Virus record (IMG/VR): IMGVR_UViG_3300010400_000045
Span: 1-27,936 of that record
Length of the DNA: 27,936 bases
Direction: 5' to 3' (one strand)
Origin: a virus
This document shows positions 1-8,656 of the stretch, piece by piece. The notes under the pieces were generated by a model. That model saw only the letters and a list, made by a program, of their open reading frames with translations, had not been told where the DNA came from and searched no databases. The translations under genes were made by a program, and so were the position numbers. The stretch's first letter is position 1, and each line of letters starts with the position of its first letter.

Positions 1-332
1 AAGCCCCTTGCGGCAAGGTTCTGGGCCACGGTGTTGGAAGCCGTATTGGCTCCCGTGGCGATGGTCCCCTGCGCCTGAGAGTAGGCAGGACTCGACAGCA
101 CCCGCTGGTAGTGAGCGTTGGTGAGTCGAGAGATGTTCTGGGGGCTCAGGAGTTCGGCAATCTGCTGACGCAGCTTGGCCTGCGGGTCGCCCAAGAGCTT
201 CGCAATCAGGCCCGGGAGGAAGGCGAAGGCTGCGGGGCCAAGGAGAGCACTGAGCCCCAAGCCAGCACCAGCACCTGCGGCACCCCCAGCCCCCACCAAG
301 CCACTCGTGACACTAGGCAATCCGTACGCCAT
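1..332 (-). CDS. Gly/Ala-rich virion-type protein, C-terminus cut by window edge
   Basis: Reading leftward from an ATG at 332, the frame stays open to the window edge, giving 110 codons of an incomplete protein. The start follows a strong purine-rich ribosome-binding site (GGGAGGGAG). The first 50 residues are Gly/Ala/Leu-rich and hydrophobic, including a stretch ending in GLIAKLL that could span a membrane. A polar, Gln/Asn/Ala-rich part follows, with QAKLRQQIAELL likely helical. It lies last in the head-tail unit, after the nozzle-like and fibre-like genes. A hydrophobic N-terminus at that place is compatible with an ejected internal-virion protein, but no family is recognised and the assignment is positional. 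That it is a real gene is well supported; its function is not. Confidence 0.7.
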   Translation of the reverse strand, partial: MAYGLPSVTSGLVGAGGAAGAGAGLGLSALLGPAAFAFLPGLIAKLLGDPQAKLRQQIAELLSPQNISRLTNAHYQRVLSSPAYSQAQGTIATGANTASNTVAQNLAARG

Positions 333-356
333 GACTCCCTCCCTATGCGGGGGACT

Positions 357-1589
357 CTACCCCAAAGCCTCGATGCGCGAATCGATCAAATAGGCCGGAC
401 TTCCCGCCTTCACGACGGTGGTCGTGAACGTGATGTTCTGGCTCGCCGCAGCCTTCAAGACCACGGAGCCTTGAACGAAGGCGTTCAGTGTCCCCAGGTC
501 AAGGTTGTTGACGATGGCAGTGGCATTGAGCATGGGAACGTCCAAGGTCTGGGCCGAGCCGTCGTTCCAAGACGCCGTGACCTTCACGATGTCACCGCCG
601 CTTCCTGCCGTCGTGGTCTTCAAGTAAAAGGACAGGCGGTAGAGGCCAGCCGATGAGGCGTTCCCGGTGAGCATCGTCTGTGCGGCGAGACTGCCAGTCT
701 GTCCGGTCAGAGCGATGGTCCCGAGAACGCCAGAGGCTGAAGCTGCATTACCTACTGAAACCACCGAGCCTGCGGTGTCCTGCCACTTCTGGTTGCGGGT
801 CTGACCTGCGGTGATGCCAGACAAGTCGAACCGCATCTGCTTGGTCGTGGAAGCGTTGTCTTGGAACGTCGTCCCGTTCGCCGTGTTACAGCGAATGTTC
901 GTGTTGTTGAGCAGCGTCTTGCTGCTGACATTCGCCGTGCTGTTGGCCGTGAGCAGGGTCCCGGTTCCCGGGGGAATGGAGATGGAATCTCCGGAACCGA
1001 TACCCGCCCAACTCAACGACCCGACGTTCCCAGTCCCGCTGTCCTTCAGGGGAATGGAGTCCACGAAGCCAGAGGAATCGATGACGACAGCCCCGCCAGA
1101 AAGCGTGATGGATGCGAAGGTCGCCGCCCCTGCATTGTCGATGCTCGCGACCACCGCACCCAGACTCAAGTCCCCGGTCCCGGAGAACACGTTCAGTCCA
1201 CGGACCGAAGCGAATCCAGACGGAGAGATGAGGGCGATGAGTGCCCCAGTTCCAACAGAGATGATTTCCAGAACGCCCATCTTGAAGATGCCACTGTTAT
1301 CGATCAAAGCAACCAAGTCGCCGCCGTTCCTGCGCCACTCTTGGATATTGCTGGTCGGATTCAAACCTTGAACGGTACTGGTCGTCGTGGTCATGTCCAC
1401 GACACCGCCCCCAACCACCGCGTGTCCTGAGCCACTGGGGACCTGACCGTTCGATAGCCTTGAGAAGCCCACCGACGCATCCCGGCACCACGCATCCATG
1501 ACGCCGAGGATGTTCCTCAAGCGTGGGATGAAGTCCGGTGCCTTGATGTCAGGCAGCGACGCGAACGGGATACCGGGGAAGTCGCGCAT
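357..1589 (-). CDS. Tail-fibre-like structural protein, 410 aa
   Basis: A 410-residue protein rich in Ser, Thr, Gly, Ala and Asn, with almost no cysteine and many short beta-prone repeats. Residues about 1-45 look like a separate N-terminal attachment part (PDFIPRLRNILGVMDAW). The centre has the NVSSKTLLNNTNI / FQDNASTTKQMRFDLSGI pattern common in phage side-fibre shafts (SNKTL...F.D...T.K..FDLSGI). The last 120 residues (GLYRLSFYLKTTTAG onward) look like a beta-sandwich tip. The start ATG overlaps the stop of the upstream nozzle-like gene by one base (TAATG), so the two are probably translationally coupled. Role inferred: trimeric fibre or appendage contacting the host surface. The class is fairly well supported; the receptor is unknown. 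Confidence 0.65.
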   Translation of the reverse strand: MRDFPGIPFASLPDIKAPDFIPRLRNILGVMDAWCRDASVGFSRLSNGQVPSGSGHAVVGGGVVDMTTTTSTVQGLNPTSNIQEWRRNGGDLVALIDNSGIFKMGVLEIISVGTGALIALISPSGFASVRGLNVFSGTGDLSLGAVVASIDNAGAATFASITLSGGAVVIDSSGFVDSIPLKDSGTGNVGSLSWAGIGSGDSISIPPGTGTLLTANSTANVSSKTLLNNTNIRCNTANGTTFQDNASTTKQMRFDLSGITAGQTRNQKWQDTAGSVVSVGNAASASGVLGTIALTGQTGSLAAQTMLTGNASSAGLYRLSFYLKTTTAGSGGDIVKVTASWNDGSAQTLDVPMLNATAIVNNLDLGTLNAFVQGSVVLKAAASQNITFTTTVVKAGSPAYLIDSRIEALG

Positions 1590-4159
1590 TAGAGTCCGCT
1601 GTCCTCCATCCCGAACACCTGACTCCCGAGCACGATGAACTCCTGCTGGAAATCTCCCGTGGCCGTCGCCTGCATCCGGATGGTCATGCCCTCAGACTGG
1701 GTTCGAGGGTTGATGCGGTGCAGAGCCTGTCCCCCAAGCGTGATCCCGCCCGCCGGGTACTGGTTCACTAACGTCTGTGGCCCCACGTCGTTCGTCTTGT
1801 TGCCGATAACGGTGTAGACCAGAACCGGAGCCCCAGAGTAGTCCCCACAGTAGCCATAGAGGTCGTCCAGCATCCACTCGCCCGAGAAACCCGCGGCATA
1901 GATGGTGCGAGACGTCCACTGTGGACGCGGGTCCGCTGCCGGGATCGTGGCACTCGCCTGCTCGACGTAGATGCTCCCTGCCCCCGCCGCCGTGCTCCCT
2001 GCGGCAGTCCCGGAGTACCCGAAATAGAACGTCGTGTCGCCGTTGGACCGAGGCACAGCCCACGCTGCCGACATGTTCGCCCGCTGGCTCGAGACGAAGT
2101 TCCGCATGTTCACCGGACCCGAGAACTTGAAGTTACCCTCGGCGTCGATGTCCTTGCGGTCGTAACTCATCCACAGGCACTGTTCCGTCTCAGTAGTGCC
2201 GAACGCCGTCGTCTGGAAGAAGAACCGAAGGCTTCGATTCTCCGGGTCGTTCACGAGAGCAATCGGGGTACTGGAACCAGTCGGCATGTAGTTGCGCCAT
2301 GTCTGGTTCTTGGACCGCGTGATGAAGTTGAAGGCGTCGGTCGTGTGGATGCCCTTGTACGACACGAACGCCAACTGCTCCGCTTCCCCATCAATCGTGA
2401 ACGTGCAGCAACACATCGGGTTCACGATGCCGTTCGTGCGAGAGATGATCTCCGTCGCCCGCCCACGGTCGAAGCTGGCATCTCGTTCATTGGGCAGGTA
2501 GTTCACACGCCAGAGCGACGTATCCAGTCCGACAATCAAGCGGTTGTTCACCGTCCTGATGGCACGGACCTGGTCGTTCTCGCGAGTCTCGAAGTCGATG
2601 AAGTAGGTCGGCGGGAAGCTCTCAGGCTCACCGGGGAACGAGTAGCGGATAGTCGATGCGTTCAGGACATCGTTCACGACCAACGAATCCTGATACATGT
2701 CCCCGGTGTTCGAGGACGGGGGCGGGAAGTTCTTCGCCACCTGTGCCGAGATGTCCCCGAACGTGTAGACCACCGTGGGGAACTGGACCGTGGAGTCGAC
2801 CGAGGCCCCGTAGTAGACGGTGACACGGACGAAATCGACGCCGATGGTCGTGTTCGCCTGACTGACACTCAGGGCGACCATGAAGTTGGTGTCGAAGTCC
2901 GTGTCCACAAGGCTGAACTCGTTGGTCGGGAACCAGCGGTCATCCGAACCCCCGAGACTCAGGAGTGTCGGGGCTGCGGGATTGGTACTCGTGATGGTCC
3001 CCGCCTTGGACGCTACGATGTCCACGAACGTCGGCCGACTGCCGAACTTGGCGGTGTTCTTCTGCAGGAAGTGCCCATCACTCCGGCGTCGACCGATGGA
3101 AACCTTGACCGGCAACGGAGCAGAGCCCGCAGAGACATATGCCTCGACTTCGACCTTGATGCCCTTGACCACACCCCTGAAGCCACCCAGAGAGAAGTTG
3201 TACGCCCCTTGGATGGTCTGGGCGACGATGGAACCCACGGCACCAGACGCATAGACCCCGTTATCCGAGGCCATGCTTGAAGCGCTGACGAACCCGAAGT
3301 AGAACCCCGAGCCGTTGAACGACGCCGGGAAGCTCGACGCTGAAGCGACTGAAGTCGTGTCGGCGTGAGCTGAAGCACCAGTCGAAAGCTCCGCGATCAT
3401 GAACCCGACCGGGAACTTCTTGTCCGCCGCCAAGTCCTTCTTAGGGCTCCGGTAGATGCGCCAGTGCGTGGTCAGGGCATTTGCGAGCGTCGGCTGCTGG
3501 ATGGTCGGTAGGACCGACGTCGCTGAGACAAGCACCGTCGACACGCCATTGTCCGACGAGTAGGCGGATTCCAAAATGACTTCAGCATCGTCCTGCTTGA
3601 ACTTGGCGACCTCCGTGGTCCAATACTCGTAATACCCCGTCACCGTCTGGGAGAAGGCCCCTGCTCCTGTCGTGACGTTCGGGGCCGACTCCACCGGCTG
3701 CATCCCGTGTTGCCTGACAGTCGGAGCCGTCCCAGTGGCCGTCGCAGAGAGATAGACAACGGCGTTGGTCCCGATGGCGGAGGTATCGGCACTCGCACCG
3801 TTGACCAAGAAGAACCGGTTCCGGTAGTGGATGACCTCGAGACTTGTTCCCGAGGCAATCGTCGCGAGGTCAGTGAACGTCCCCATGACCCCGACCGGAG
3901 CGAACCGGTACTTCGTGTTCGCCATGGCCACCAGATAGTGGTCGCCATTGTCGAAGTGGATGTCTCGTATCCCTGAGACACCAGAGGCTGTGGACGCCGC
4001 CACGGTCCCGAATGACGACCGACCCGGGGCACGGATCAACGCATCCCCGCCGTTCTTGTAGACCACGTTCCGCATCGCGGCCAACTGTCCCGGCTTCAAG
4101 AGCGCAGGGTCTCGGTCCGTGACCAGACCACCGTTCAGGAGTTCGGTGCGGCGTCCCAT
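1589..4159 (-). CDS. Nozzle-like (T7 gp12-type) tail protein, 856 aa
   Basis: A large beta-rich virion protein. Residues about 8-45 carry NGGLVTDRDPALLKPGQL, then a RNVVYKNGG / RAPGR segment. This resembles the start of T7 gp12-type tubular B (nozzle) proteins, where NGG...Q.D...P.Q....N......G...RP...F is typical. The middle has NNRLIVGLDTSLWRVNYLP, like the 'ND.L.V......W' blades of such proteins. The length is close to T7 gp12 (about 800 aa). It directly follows the adaptor-like gene, with one base between that stop and this start. The adaptor-nozzle order is the standard one in podoviruses. Function by family: distal part of the short tail through which DNA leaves. Similarity is judged by eye, so a divergent tail protein of another type is possible. 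Confidence 0.6.
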   Translation of the reverse strand: MGRRTELLNGGLVTDRDPALLKPGQLAAMRNVVYKNGGDALIRAPGRSSFGTVAASTASGVSGIRDIHFDNGDHYLVAMANTKYRFAPVGVMGTFTDLATIASGTSLEVIHYRNRFFLVNGASADTSAIGTNAVVYLSATATGTAPTVRQHGMQPVESAPNVTTGAGAFSQTVTGYYEYWTTEVAKFKQDDAEVILESAYSSDNGVSTVLVSATSVLPTIQQPTLANALTTHWRIYRSPKKDLAADKKFPVGFMIAELSTGASAHADTTSVASASSFPASFNGSGFYFGFVSASSMASDNGVYASGAVGSIVAQTIQGAYNFSLGGFRGVVKGIKVEVEAYVSAGSAPLPVKVSIGRRRSDGHFLQKNTAKFGSRPTFVDIVASKAGTITSTNPAAPTLLSLGGSDDRWFPTNEFSLVDTDFDTNFMVALSVSQANTTIGVDFVRVTVYYGASVDSTVQFPTVVYTFGDISAQVAKNFPPPSSNTGDMYQDSLVVNDVLNASTIRYSFPGEPESFPPTYFIDFETRENDQVRAIRTVNNRLIVGLDTSLWRVNYLPNERDASFDRGRATEIISRTNGIVNPMCCCTFTIDGEAEQLAFVSYKGIHTTDAFNFITRSKNQTWRNYMPTGSSTPIALVNDPENRSLRFFFQTTAFGTTETEQCLWMSYDRKDIDAEGNFKFSGPVNMRNFVSSQRANMSAAWAVPRSNGDTTFYFGYSGTAAGSTAAGAGSIYVEQASATIPAADPRPQWTSRTIYAAGFSGEWMLDDLYGYCGDYSGAPVLVYTVIGNKTNDVGPQTLVNQYPAGGITLGGQALHRINPRTQSEGMTIRMQATATGDFQQEFIVLGSQVFGMEDSGL

Positions 4160-4160
4160 C

Positions 4161-5090
4161 CTACGAGTACGTCCAATCGATGAACCTCGTCGTGTTGTCG
4201 CCGTAGTTCGAGTACGTCGTCGCTCCCGGGACGAACATCAGGTCCTCGTCTGGCACCCGCGTCTGGTCTCGGACCATCATCTGCAGGCCTTCCTGAGACA
4301 GGGCATACCACGTCTTCAACTGCTCGCCCCGGCCTTCGCTCTTGTCCGTGATGAAGTGCCACTTGGCATACGCCAGCAGGTAGATCTCGAAGTCCTGCGG
4401 GATGTCGAGCGTCGCTCCATCCGCCGTTCCCAACGCCGACGACATCATCGTCATGCGCCGATAGTAGCGGGCCAAGAGGACGTCGCTCGAGGCCGGTGGA
4501 GGCAGAAGTCGGATGCGACCCTTCCCTCCGGAGAGGAACAGGTCGTACCAGTAACTGCTTGAGGTCGTCTGCTCGCTGCCGATGGTGCGGTCGTAGAGCC
4601 GTCTTCCCACTGGCCTGAGAGTCAGTCCCGCATTCAGGAGCCGGAACGTGTAGCCCTGATTCCAATCCCCGGGGAGCGCATAGGTATCCCGCGTCACGGT
4701 GACCGTGGCCGTCGCGGTGCCCGTGAAACCAGAGGCACTGACGTAGAACCCGAACCCTGAGGCTGCAGTCGCTGAGACACGAAGTCCGGTGATGAAGCCA
4801 ACGGCCGAGATCATGTCTTCGGGCAGAATGCCGTGTCCCGTGGGACAGGCCGCTGAGACAGCGCCGGCGGAGGCTGTGGCGACTACGGTGAAGGGGGCGA
4901 ACACCGTGACCGGAGCGGCCTCAGTGAGCATGAAGTTCCAGTTGGCGCGGGTATTGAAGTGCTGCAGAGCAGCGTTCAGCGAACGTCCGGCCCGGTTCGC
5001 CATCGCGTCATCGGCCGAGGCCCCGACGCAATCCGCGATCTCCCTTACGGCGTCACTGATGACTTTCGTTGAGGGCTGGAACAGGCTCAT
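4161..5090 (-). CDS. Adaptor-like head-tail (T7 gp11 / tubular A-type) protein, 309 aa
   Basis: The N-terminus is helical (ISDAVREIADCVG...RSLNAALQHFNTRANWNFM), matching the pattern of phage tail adaptors, in which an early helix is followed by an aromatic 'W.F' strand. After an inserted beta-rich section of Thr/Val repeats (about 60-130), residues about 180-255 hold the usual core: LLPPPASSDVLLARYYRR, then a LDIPQDFEIYLLAYAKW helix. By family it would bind the portal and carry the nozzle. Its start ATG has a GGAAGGAG site eight bases upstream and lies 38 bases inside the end of the GT4-like gene. It sits directly before the nozzle-like gene. Confidence is moderate because the match is by pattern only. 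Confidence 0.6.
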   Translation of the reverse strand: MSLFQPSTKVISDAVREIADCVGASADDAMANRAGRSLNAALQHFNTRANWNFMLTEAAPVTVFAPFTVVATASAGAVSAACPTGHGILPEDMISAVGFITGLRVSATAASGFGFYVSASGFTGTATATVTVTRDTYALPGDWNQGYTFRLLNAGLTLRPVGRRLYDRTIGSEQTTSSSYWYDLFLSGGKGRIRLLPPPASSDVLLARYYRRMTMMSSALGTADGATLDIPQDFEIYLLAYAKWHFITDKSEGRGEQLKTWYALSQEGLQMMVRDQTRVPDEDLMFVPGATTYSNYGDNTTRFIDWTYS

Positions 5091-6381
5091 CCGTGGCTCC
5101 TTCCGCCGCCTCTTGCTCCGCCTTGGCCTGAGCCTCGATCTCCGCCCACTGACTCAGGCTCACGGTCGGTTGCTCGCGCTTCCGCTCTTCCCTCAACTGC
5201 TCCCAAGACGCCACGATCTTCGGGACTTCCTTCATGGCGTCCCGGTTCTCCGATACCCAGTCCTTCGCGTTCGCCGCCAACTGACGGCGGAACGTCACGT
5301 CCTCGATGAGCCGGGACAACTTGGCCTCGAACTCCTCGGGGTTGTTGAACAACAATGCCGTCTCGCCATCGAGAACCTCAGCCTTGTAGGCGGCCGTGTT
5401 CTGCGCCAGCGTCGCCGCCGGCTTCTTCAGGACCGACGACTCGTAGAACTTGATGGCACTCCGGCAGTCGTTGAAGATGTTTGGAGTCAATGGCGCGAGC
5501 GAGATGTCGTGTCCCATGCATGCCAACCGGACCTTGTATTCGGGATAGTTGCACCAGTCGTGGAACGTCATGCGATGCGGCGGAATCAGTTCGTTGACCC
5601 ACGGGAACTGGGCACCCCAGATAATCCAGTGCACCTGCGGGTACTTGCGCGTGATGTTCCCCAGAGCTTCGCGAAGAGGGTAGAAATCTTCGTAATGAGC
5701 GATGCCACCCTGCCAGAGAATCTTGACCGTCTCCGGCTCTTCAGCCAGAGCAACCTGCGGGTAATGGTCCATCCGCACAAGGTTCGGGAATACCCTGAGT
5801 CTCCGAGGTGTCAGTTCTCTTGACACCGCATCGGAGACGGGTGGAGTCGAGCACTGGACCTGGTCGGCGAGCTGCAGGATCTTCTTCCAACTCGCGATGG
5901 CCTGCCGGTTCTTGGCCAGCGAGAAGCCGTTCTGGCCATCCTTCCACAACACCTTCTTCTCGCCGCCTTGGATGACACCGATTTCATGCCCAATCGGAAT
6001 CATCTGCCCGTTCATGTCCCGGACCCCGAGGCTCTTGAAGGCTTGATTCAGTGGGGAAACATTGAACAGGTTGTCGTCCGTCTCCACGACCACGGACGGA
6101 GCCCACTTCCAGTCCTTGTCCACCAACGAAGGAAGGAAGCTCTGGACACCGCGGATGTTGTTGATGGGCTGGTCGCCAACCGGCTGGTACAAGAGGATGA
6201 GGTCCGACTCACAGAACTGCCGGATACGCTCTTCCGGCGACACCGAAACTTCATTGGTGTCCAGCACGACCTTGATTGGGAGTCCAAGCTGGGCAGCAGT
6301 CTCGATGGGGACTTGAAGCCTGTAATGGAAAGAGGCTGTGTGGCGTCCCGGAATAAGCGTATAGACCGAGAGCGGCTTCAC
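5053..6381 (-). CDS. GT-B fold glycosyltransferase (GT4-like), 442 aa
   Basis: A retaining-type glycosyltransferase by pattern. The N-terminal Rossmann-like half opens MKPLSVYTLIPGRHTASFHYRL and includes VVETDDNLF (about 98-106), seen in phage and bacterial GT4-like proteins. The C-terminal half has KILWQGGIAHYEDFYPL (about 220-236), the loop at the start of the nucleotide-sugar domain. NDCRSAIKFYESSVLKKP (about 304-321) follows, where the KFYE/S glutamate normally contacts the donor nucleotide-sugar. A ready TALLFNNPEEF box follows, typical of GT4. A charged, Glu-rich helix ends the protein. The start overlaps the preceding stop as ATGA. It stands alone between capsid-associated genes and the adaptor, far from the main sugar block. 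The acceptor cannot be told; virion or host glycans are both possible. Confidence 0.8.
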   Translation of the reverse strand: MKPLSVYTLIPGRHTASFHYRLQVPIETAAQLGLPIKVVLDTNEVSVSPEERIRQFCESDLILLYQPVGDQPINNIRGVQSFLPSLVDKDWKWAPSVVVETDDNLFNVSPLNQAFKSLGVRDMNGQMIPIGHEIGVIQGGEKKVLWKDGQNGFSLAKNRQAIASWKKILQLADQVQCSTPPVSDAVSRELTPRRLRVFPNLVRMDHYPQVALAEEPETVKILWQGGIAHYEDFYPLREALGNITRKYPQVHWIIWGAQFPWVNELIPPHRMTFHDWCNYPEYKVRLACMGHDISLAPLTPNIFNDCRSAIKFYESSVLKKPAATLAQNTAAYKAEVLDGETALLFNNPEEFEAKLSRLIEDVTFRRQLAANAKDWVSENRDAMKEVPKIVASWEQLREERKREQPTVSLSQWAEIEAQAKAEQEAAEGATDEPVPALNESHQ

Positions 6382-6731
6382 ACCGGCTTCCCATCGATGA
6401 AGGTCTCGGTCCCTGCGGGAGCCACGGCATGGGAGCGGATGTCGTAGGTGCAGAACTTTCTGTTACGCCGCAGGAAGGCGTAGAACTTCTTCTTGTCACG
6501 CATGAACTCTGGCTCCAAGAGGGTCGTGACGGCTTGGAACAACGGGATGTTCGTGAAGCTGGCGACGTGCCTGAAGCCCTGCCCCCGATAGGCAGACCCA
6601 TCATCCGCCTGCCGCAGTTCCTTGATGGCGTCCAGACGAGGCCCGTAGACCTCTGGATACAGCTTCTCCATGGCGTCGGATGCCAGCAAGGAATCGATGA
6701 CGGGCTCGGACTTCCCGACGTAGAAGCTCAT
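6378..6731 (-). CDS. Small capsid-region protein, 117 aa, unknown function
   Basis: The start used is the ATG at 6731 because it forms an ATGA overlap with the preceding stop; a longer frame reading exists but lacks such coupling. The N-terminus is helical and acidic (PVIDSLLASDAMEKLYPEV). The C-terminal half has VASFTNIPLFQAVTTLLEP, then KKKFYAFLRRNRKFCTYDI. The layout 'V..IP......L.......D.K.F...L.....F.T' is faintly like small proteins found near the capsid gene in other podoviruses, but I cannot name a family. No signal peptide or membrane segment is seen. It probably belongs to the head module. Confidence 0.7.
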   Translation of the reverse strand: MSFYVGKSEPVIDSLLASDAMEKLYPEVYGPRLDAIKELRQADDGSAYRGQGFRHVASFTNIPLFQAVTTLLEPEFMRDKKKFYAFLRRNRKFCTYDIRSHAVAPAGTETFIDGKPV

Positions 6732-7045
6732 GACGCCTTGCTCGTCCTGACACCCGGTCCCCAACCACCCTGCGTCGCGGTCGGGTCCACGACATCGGTG
6801 GTCGACGGATAGCTCATGGAACCGTCTGCCGTAGGCGTGCTGATGGTCCCACCGGTCGGAAGAAAGTCAGGGGTCGCATGTTCAGCGTGCGCCTGCTTGT
6901 ATTCCTCGGCCTTGAACGTCACCGAGTCCGGAGTCCCGGCACTCGTGCTCGTGTCCAAGACAGGCTGAGACTCACCCGACTTCGGAGTCGGGGCCGCGTA
7001 GTCCTCACGGCAACCACTGGTACCGCCCTTGAACGTGACACCCAT
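6728..7045 (-). CDS. Low-complexity Thr/Ser/Pro-rich small protein, 105 aa
   Basis: Starts at the ATG at 7045, one base after the previous stop, and ends in an ATGA overlap with the next gene. An in-frame reading upstream would be Arg-rich and run over the neighbouring gene, so it was rejected. The protein is rich in Thr, Ser, Pro, Gly and Asp, with one short helix (FKAEEYKQAHAEHA) in the middle. It looks largely disordered. It is one of three small low-complexity genes directly after the capsid gene, so a capsid-decorating or assembly role is possible. I do not recognise the family. Confidence 0.6.
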   Translation of the reverse strand: MGVTFKGGTSGCREDYAAPTPKSGESQPVLDTSTSAGTPDSVTFKAEEYKQAHAEHATPDFLPTGGTISTPTADGSMSYPSTTDVVDPTATQGGWGPGVRTSKAS

Positions 7046-7046
7046 G

Positions 7047-7241
7047 TCACTCTCCCGGGGGCGTCTGCCCCTGATAGTTCCCGACCTGAGCCAACGCCTC
7101 CCCCAACTGCGGAGAGACTTCCGGACCCGCAGGGACACCGACATTCGGCGAACCCTTGAAGACTGAACCCTCACCCATCGACAACTGGGCATCGATCCCC
7201 ACCACCTTCGTGGGCTCGAATGACGTGGTCTCCGGAGCCAT
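7047..7241 (-). CDS. Small unknown protein, 64 aa
   Basis: Begins at the ATG at 7241, which shares one base with the preceding stop (TGATG); a GTG at 7244 would give one extra residue. It is proline- and glycine-rich with no clear hydrophobic segment (for example FKGSPNVGVPAGPEVSP). It keeps the tight spacing of the unit, with one base to the next start. Translated-gene status rests mainly on this packing. Function unknown. Confidence 0.5.
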   Translation of the reverse strand: MAPETTSFEPTKVVGIDAQLSMGEGSVFKGSPNVGVPAGPEVSPQLGEALAQVGNYQGQTPPGE

Positions 7242-7597
7242 CACTCACCCCCTCCGGTGATACCGAACGAATCCCCACCACCCGAAGAACCTCCGGAACT
7301 CGAGGAACCCCCGCGCTCGTGGGCCCCCGTGGTCCTGCGGTCCTTCATCTCGCGGGAGTAATCCGGAGCCGTCCACGTGATGCCAGACTCAGCACTGAGA
7401 GTCGGAACGTCGTAGCCGTCCGGGAAGGCATCGGGAGTGCCTTCGGGCAGCGTTCCCAAGCCATCCCCAGAGGTCTGGTAGTTCCCCTGGTCCTTGTCGA
7501 AGTTCGCGATTGACCCGAGACCCGGGACGACCGTTGGGTCGATGCCGTATCGAGTCTTGGTTGCGGCGATGAGGCCTCTGGACTGGTTTCCCGACAT
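7241..7597 (-). CDS. Small capsid-downstream protein with Gly/Ser tail, 118 aa
   Basis: The ATG at 7597 is preceded by GGAGG at good spacing, so it is preferred over an in-frame start 12 codons earlier that would lie in the hairpin. Residues 1-90 are mixed (RGLIAATKTRYGIDPTVVPG), and the last 30 are a Gly/Ser repeat ending GGGE. It is the first gene after the major capsid gene and after a stem-loop. A minor head or decoration role is possible but nothing in the sequence proves it. Confidence 0.6.
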   Translation of the reverse strand: MSGNQSRGLIAATKTRYGIDPTVVPGLGSIANFDKDQGNYQTSGDGLGTLPEGTPDAFPDGYDVPTLSAESGITWTAPDYSREMKDRRTTGAHERGGSSSSGGSSGGGDSFGITGGGE

Positions 7598-7611
7598 TGT
7601 GCCTCCGATGA

Positions 7612-7641
7612 AAGGGTGGGCCCGTGTCGGCACCCACCCTT
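7612..7641 (-). terminator. Stem-loop after the major capsid gene
   Basis: A perfect 9-bp stem (AAGGGTGGG / CCCACCCTT) with a 12-base loop lies 15 bases after the capsid stop and before the GGAGG of the next gene. There is no long U-run after it on the minus strand (only TTTC). It could be a partial terminator that makes capsid mRNA more abundant than downstream mRNA, or an RNA-stabilising 3' structure. The location is typical for such a device; the function is inferred. Confidence 0.55.
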
Positions 7642-7655
7642 GCCATTGGCTTGTG

Positions 7656-8630
7656 CTAGCCGTTCGTGACCCCCGTCATCGCGGCCCAACTCGACGGGTG
7701 AAGCAGTTCCAACGTCAACTCCATCAGTACGATACCGCGGGTGTGGTCGCCACCCTTTCCCATCGGTTTGTGCTGTGGCGCTCTGAAGAATGCGGTTCGC
7801 GCCATGGACCTATCCCCGATGTAGTACGCGCCCACGGCGGACGACGTGCTGATGGGGATGAAGCGGTCGGTGATGACGGCGTACAACTGGTTGAACGGGG
7901 TCTCGAAGACGTCGATGTTCGCCACGAGACGCTGGTCGGTGGCCGCGATGTTGCGGACATTGCCCGAGCCAGACGACACCGTGGCATTGACGAACTGACG
8001 CTTCGAGGCGGGAGCGAACCAGATGGAATCCGGCTCGGCACCGTTCTCGAACAGGGTCTGCGACAGGGTGCAGATGTCCGCTGTCGTCACACCGCCCGAG
8101 GCGGAGCTGGACGTGGTGATGCCGAAGCCACGGAAACCCGCCATCAACGGCGCGTTCGTCGCAGCCTCTGCGCCCGAGGCCGTCGACGCCGTGACCGTGG
8201 GCACCGTCCAGTAGCGTGCCTCGCAGTCTCGGGCGATGGCCTTGAACATCTTCATCACCTGGTGCTGGTACATGTCCGTGATACCCGCCGGATTGCTGGC
8301 GCGTTCGCGGTCCGAGACCAAGACGTGCTTCGAGAAGATCTGCGTCACGTTGAGCAGACGACTCGGAACCGTCAGTGAGTCACCGGAGAAGTCGACGCCT
8401 TCCACGACACCCGCCGTCGCCGTGGCCGGCAACGTATCCACCGTCCACGAGTGAACGGCGTCCTTCGCCCGAGTCTTGGGACTCGAGGAGAACATCGGGG
8501 TCTGGAACGAGTCGAGGATGGTGACGACGTCCACAAGGTCTTCGTGATGGACGTTCGTCGTGGCACCGAACAGGGTACCGACGTCGAAGGTTGAGACTAG
8601 GTTGGTTGGTACGGTCTGACCACCGGGCAT
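7656..8630 (-). CDS. Major capsid protein, SU10-like (DUF5309-type), 324 aa
   Basis: The pattern matches the SU10-type HK97-fold capsid family. An N-arm carries DLVDVVTILDSFQTPMFS (31-48), followed by 'W..D.L' (62-67). Then come VVEGVDF (75-81) and RLLNVTQIFSKHVLVSDRER (91-110), the R..N..QI....VS segment shared by these proteins. A long helix around 118-135 (YQHQVMKMFKAIARDCE) follows, and a C-terminal beta region ends with KPMGKGGDHTRGIVLMELTLE. About 324 residues is the usual size. The scaffold-like gene is directly upstream and portal is two genes further, the standard podovirus order. It assembles into the icosahedral shell. Confidence 0.85.
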   Translation of the reverse strand: MPGGQTVPTNLVSTFDVGTLFGATTNVHHEDLVDVVTILDSFQTPMFSSSPKTRAKDAVHSWTVDTLPATATAGVVEGVDFSGDSLTVPSRLLNVTQIFSKHVLVSDRERASNPAGITDMYQHQVMKMFKAIARDCEARYWTVPTVTASTASGAEAATNAPLMAGFRGFGITTSSSASGGVTTADICTLSQTLFENGAEPDSIWFAPASKRQFVNATVSSGSGNVRNIAATDQRLVANIDVFETPFNQLYAVITDRFIPISTSSAVGAYYIGDRSMARTAFFRAPQHKPMGKGGDHTRGIVLMELTLELLHPSSWAAMTGVTNG

Positions 8631-8656
8631 TTCCTTACGCCTCCCTCAGCACGTCC

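Noticed and set aside
2345-3280. 311-codon rightward frame opposite the nozzle-like gene
   Set aside because: Asp/Arg/Val-rich antisense shadow of a clearly coding, well-packed leftward gene; high GC opens such frames.
7494-8378. 294-codon rightward frame opposite the capsid gene
   Set aside because: Arg/His/Val-rich antisense shadow, while the leftward frame has the full capsid pattern.
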